Shown piece after piece: positions 15,867 to 17,602 of a stretch of 17,602 nt of DNA. Origin of the DNA: an uncultured Prevotellaceae bacterium (lineage in GTDB: Bacteria; Bacteroidota; Bacteroidia; Bacteroidales; Bacteroidaceae); assembly GCA_900315105.1 (NCBI GenBank), contig OMXX01000076.1:1-17602 (forward strand), in the 5' to 3' direction. A model generated the notes under the pieces. It saw only the letters and a program-made list of their open reading frames with translations. It searched no databases and was not told the origin of the DNA. The translations under genes were made by a program, and so were the position numbers. Position 1 is the stretch's first letter; each line of letters begins with the position of its first letter.

Positions 15867-17333
15867 ATGGCTACATTCATTATCTATGCCATCCGGTGGG
15901 CGGTGACACTGACGCTGCTCTACTCGCTCTACAGGCTCTTGCTCCAACGCGAAACGTTTCACCGACTGAACCGTTCCGTATTGCTGGCAATCCTTGTGGT
16001 GAGTCCGCTCCTGCCGCTTGTGCCGCTGCATACAGACGAACCGACGGCTATGGATGCAGTGCTTACAAGAATTGAGGAGCCGCTGATGAGCCTGTCGACT
16101 GATGCGAATAATGCTGATGCCACGCTCGCTACAAGCGAGAATGCCGTATCGGGTCTTTGGGTGCGCTATCTGGCATACATATATATAATAGGTATTGCCG
16201 CCGCACTCGCAGTTTACATGTTCCGTTTACTGACTCTGATGCGTGTCATACGTCGTAGCCGTCGCATATCTCATCCGATAGTTCCGAAAGATGTACATCT
16301 TATGCTGGACATGAGAATCAAACAGCCCAGCAGCTGGATGCACTGGATTTTTATCGGTCCCATTGATCTGATGCAGAACGCTGAGACTGTACTTCGACAC
16401 GAACTGGCACACGTGAGGATGAAGCATTCGTGGGACGTGATTCTTTGCGACCTCACGTGCCACCTACTATGGTGTCTGCCCTTCGCCTGGATGTTGCGGC
16501 AAGATTTGGTGGATGTACATGAGTTTCAGGCAGACGAGGCTGTATTGCAAAGCGGCGTGACGCTGGAAGACTACGAACATCTGCTGGTACGCAAAGCAGT
16601 ACAGACACAGATTCTGCCCATCATGAATACACTACGCCGTGGAGCCGTGAAGAAACGCTTCGCCATGATGCACAGCGGGCCCTCACCGCGGTGGTCACGG
16701 CTCAAGCTGCTGTATCTCGTCCCTGCCCTCGCAGCTTGTCTATGGTTATCAGCCCAAGCCGAGGAATACACGACTTATCTCAACGGCAAGCTCGCAACAC
16801 AAGAAGAGCTTGAGTCCATTAATCCCAGTACCATTGAGCATGTAGATGTGATTCAAAGCCAGAAAACGGTGCTGAAAGAGACTGCTACAGAATCAGTCGA
16901 TACGGGCAGGACGAGACCTGGGGTAAGGTCAGATGTAACTTACGACAAGCCAGAACAAAAGCCCCAGTTCCCCGGTGGTGATGCGGCCATGCAGCAATAC
17001 ATATCACAGCATATACGTTATCCGAATATTGCCATCGAAAATGATGCTGAAGGCACCATTAATGTTGAGTTCTTCGTTGAAGAAAACGGGAGTATCACGA
17101 ATGTGAAAGCCTTGGAGTCTTCGCCTGCGTCAGGCAAAAGTGACATTGTGGTGACAGCATATCGGCAGGTAAACAGCAACATATCTGCTTTAGACAAAGA
17201 TGAAGGTTATCGTGCCTTGCAGGAATCTTCTGAGGAACTCATCCGAGGTATGCCACTGTTTGAGCCAGGACGAAAACAGGGCAAAGCCGTCCGAACTAAA
17301 GTGACTTTGCCCATTACGTACCAGCTCAACTGA
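15867..17333 (+). CDS. M56-family (BlaR1/MecR1-like) membrane metallopeptidase with TonB-like C-terminal domain
   Basis: This 488-aa protein has membrane segments near 5-27, 35-55, 97-118 and 276-295. The zinc protease site is HELAH at 178-182, with VHEFQADEAVL at 217-227 supplying the third ligand. Beyond the last membrane segment, the C-terminal part (about 360-488) starts with the PQFPGGDAAMQQYISQHIRY motif. It continues with EGTINVEFFVEENGSITNVK, then LIRGMPLFEPGRKQGKAVRT: a TonB C-terminal-like fold with an insert of roughly 30 residues in the middle. M56-TonB fusions are common in Bacteroidota and may sense the periplasm or outer membrane rather than beta-lactams, as there is no penicillin-binding domain. 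The protein presumably triggers inactivation of the BlaI-type repressor encoded just upstream. Confidence 0.87.
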   Translation: MATFIIYAIRWAVTLTLLYSLYRLLLQRETFHRLNRSVLLAILVVSPLLPLVPLHTDEPTAMDAVLTRIEEPLMSLSTDANNADATLATSENAVSGLWVRYLAYIYIIGIAAALAVYMFRLLTLMRVIRRSRRISHPIVPKDVHLMLDMRIKQPSSWMHWIFIGPIDLMQNAETVLRHELAHVRMKHSWDVILCDLTCHLLWCLPFAWMLRQDLVDVHEFQADEAVLQSGVTLEDYEHLLVRKAVQTQILPIMNTLRRGAVKKRFAMMHSGPSPRWSRLKLLYLVPALAACLWLSAQAEEYTTYLNGKLATQEELESINPSTIEHVDVIQSQKTVLKETATESVDTGRTRPGVRSDVTYDKPEQKPQFPGGDAAMQQYISQHIRYPNIAIENDAEGTINVEFFVEENGSITNVKALESSPASGKSDIVVTAYRQVNSNISALDKDEGYRALQESSEELIRGMPLFEPGRKQGKAVRTKVTLPITYQLN

Positions 17334-17381
17334 CCAAAGGTCAACTGACTTAGTCCTAACCTTATTACCAACATTTGATAA

Positions 17382-17424
17382 TCCGTCCAAACGACGGACA
17401 GCCCTTGTTGTACCCTTACAACAA
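17382..17424. other. Two small hairpins between M56 gene and next secreted-protein gene
   Basis: TCCGTC (17382-17387) pairs with GACGGA (17393-17398) around 5 nt. TTGTTGT (17405-17411) pairs with ACAACAA (17418-17424) around 6 nt. No T-run follows either, so termination after the M56 gene is unproven, and the third gene may belong to the same transcript. I see no TAnnTTTG box in this 113-bp spacer. Confidence 0.35.
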
Positions 17425-17446
17425 TCCCAATAAAACATTAACAACA

Positions 17447-17602
17447 ATGAAAAAGATTTTAGCAACCATGATGGCCTTTGTGCTGACGATAGCAGCGCAG
17501 GCCCAGAGAGACACGATTGGCGTGTCGAAGTTTACGGCGATTTATCGCTATGAGTGTAAAACTACTGATGCTGACGGTCAGCCAGTAACAGACTCGATGT
17601 AC
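17447..17602 (+). CDS. Secreted protein, probable GLPGLI family (N-terminal fragment, runs off right edge)
   Basis: The first 52 codons are present. MKKILATMMAFVLTIAAQAQ is a clear Sec signal peptide with a typical Bacteroidota AQAQ cleavage end. The mature part begins RDTIGVSKFTAIYRYECKTT and then DADGQPVTDSMY. A tyrosine-rich IYRYEC strand followed by T-x-D-x-x-G and D-x-M is how many GLPGLI-family proteins begin, but the GLPGLI signature itself would lie outside the window, so this is a tentative call. The position behind a BlaI/M56 pair suggests it could be part of, or controlled by, that signalling unit. Confidence 0.5.
   Translation, partial: MKKILATMMAFVLTIAAQAQRDTIGVSKFTAIYRYECKTTDADGQPVTDSMY

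Overview
The window looks like Bacteroidota, most likely Prevotellaceae (Prevotella/Segatella). The reasons are a BspA-type surface protein built from LRR_5 and DUF285 repeats with a dockerin-like tail, promoters of the Bacteroidota form TTG/TTTG - about 19-20 nt - TAnnTTTG, an ECF sigma/membrane anti-sigma pair, a BlaI/M56 pair and a probable GLPGLI-type secreted protein. This is family-level recognition made by eye; no database was searched.

Layout. (1) Positions 1-1429, minus strand: an ECF sigma factor, a single-pass anti-sigma-like protein and the start of a secreted protein form one operon. (2) Positions 1430-2212 hold no convincing gene but much structure. There are 16 consecutive units of exactly 22 bp with no indel (1548-1899), a 16-bp-arm palindrome, a terminator for the gene to the right, and a heptamer tract. 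(3) Positions 2213-7441, minus: a very long BspA-like gene whose reading frame still encodes leucine-rich repeat upstream of any usable start codon, then stops abruptly. I read it as 5'-truncated. (4) Positions about 7440-15120: a more A+T-rich block holding three phage-defence modules. On the plus strand, in tight succession, are an AbiE-type toxin-antitoxin pair and a Gabija-type pair (OLD-family ATPase/TOPRIM nuclease plus UvrD-like helicase). On the minus strand is a retron: a phosphoribosyltransferase-like/winged-helix effector, a msr-msd RNA and a retron reverse transcriptase. (5) Positions 15417-17333, plus: a BlaI/MecI-type repressor and an M56 metallopeptidase with a TonB-like C-terminal domain, then the first 52 codons of a secreted protein at the right edge.

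How the parts work together. The left operon is a standard envelope-signalling unit. The AbiE promoter carries an inverted repeat that could serve AbiEi autorepression, and with no clear promoter in the 39 bp before gajA it may also drive the Gabija genes. The retron ncRNA (about 13524-13675) is defined by a1/a2 complementary ends that overlap the effector stop codon and the RT start codons, a UUUAGC context for the branching G, and a long msd-type hairpin. The defence block begins just where the BspA homology stops. This suggests insertion or replacement into the surface-protein gene, although no recombinase is present.

The most unusual non-coding structure is the 22-bp-register element. The most interesting gene-level unit is the PRTase-type retron beside the AbiE-Gabija operon.
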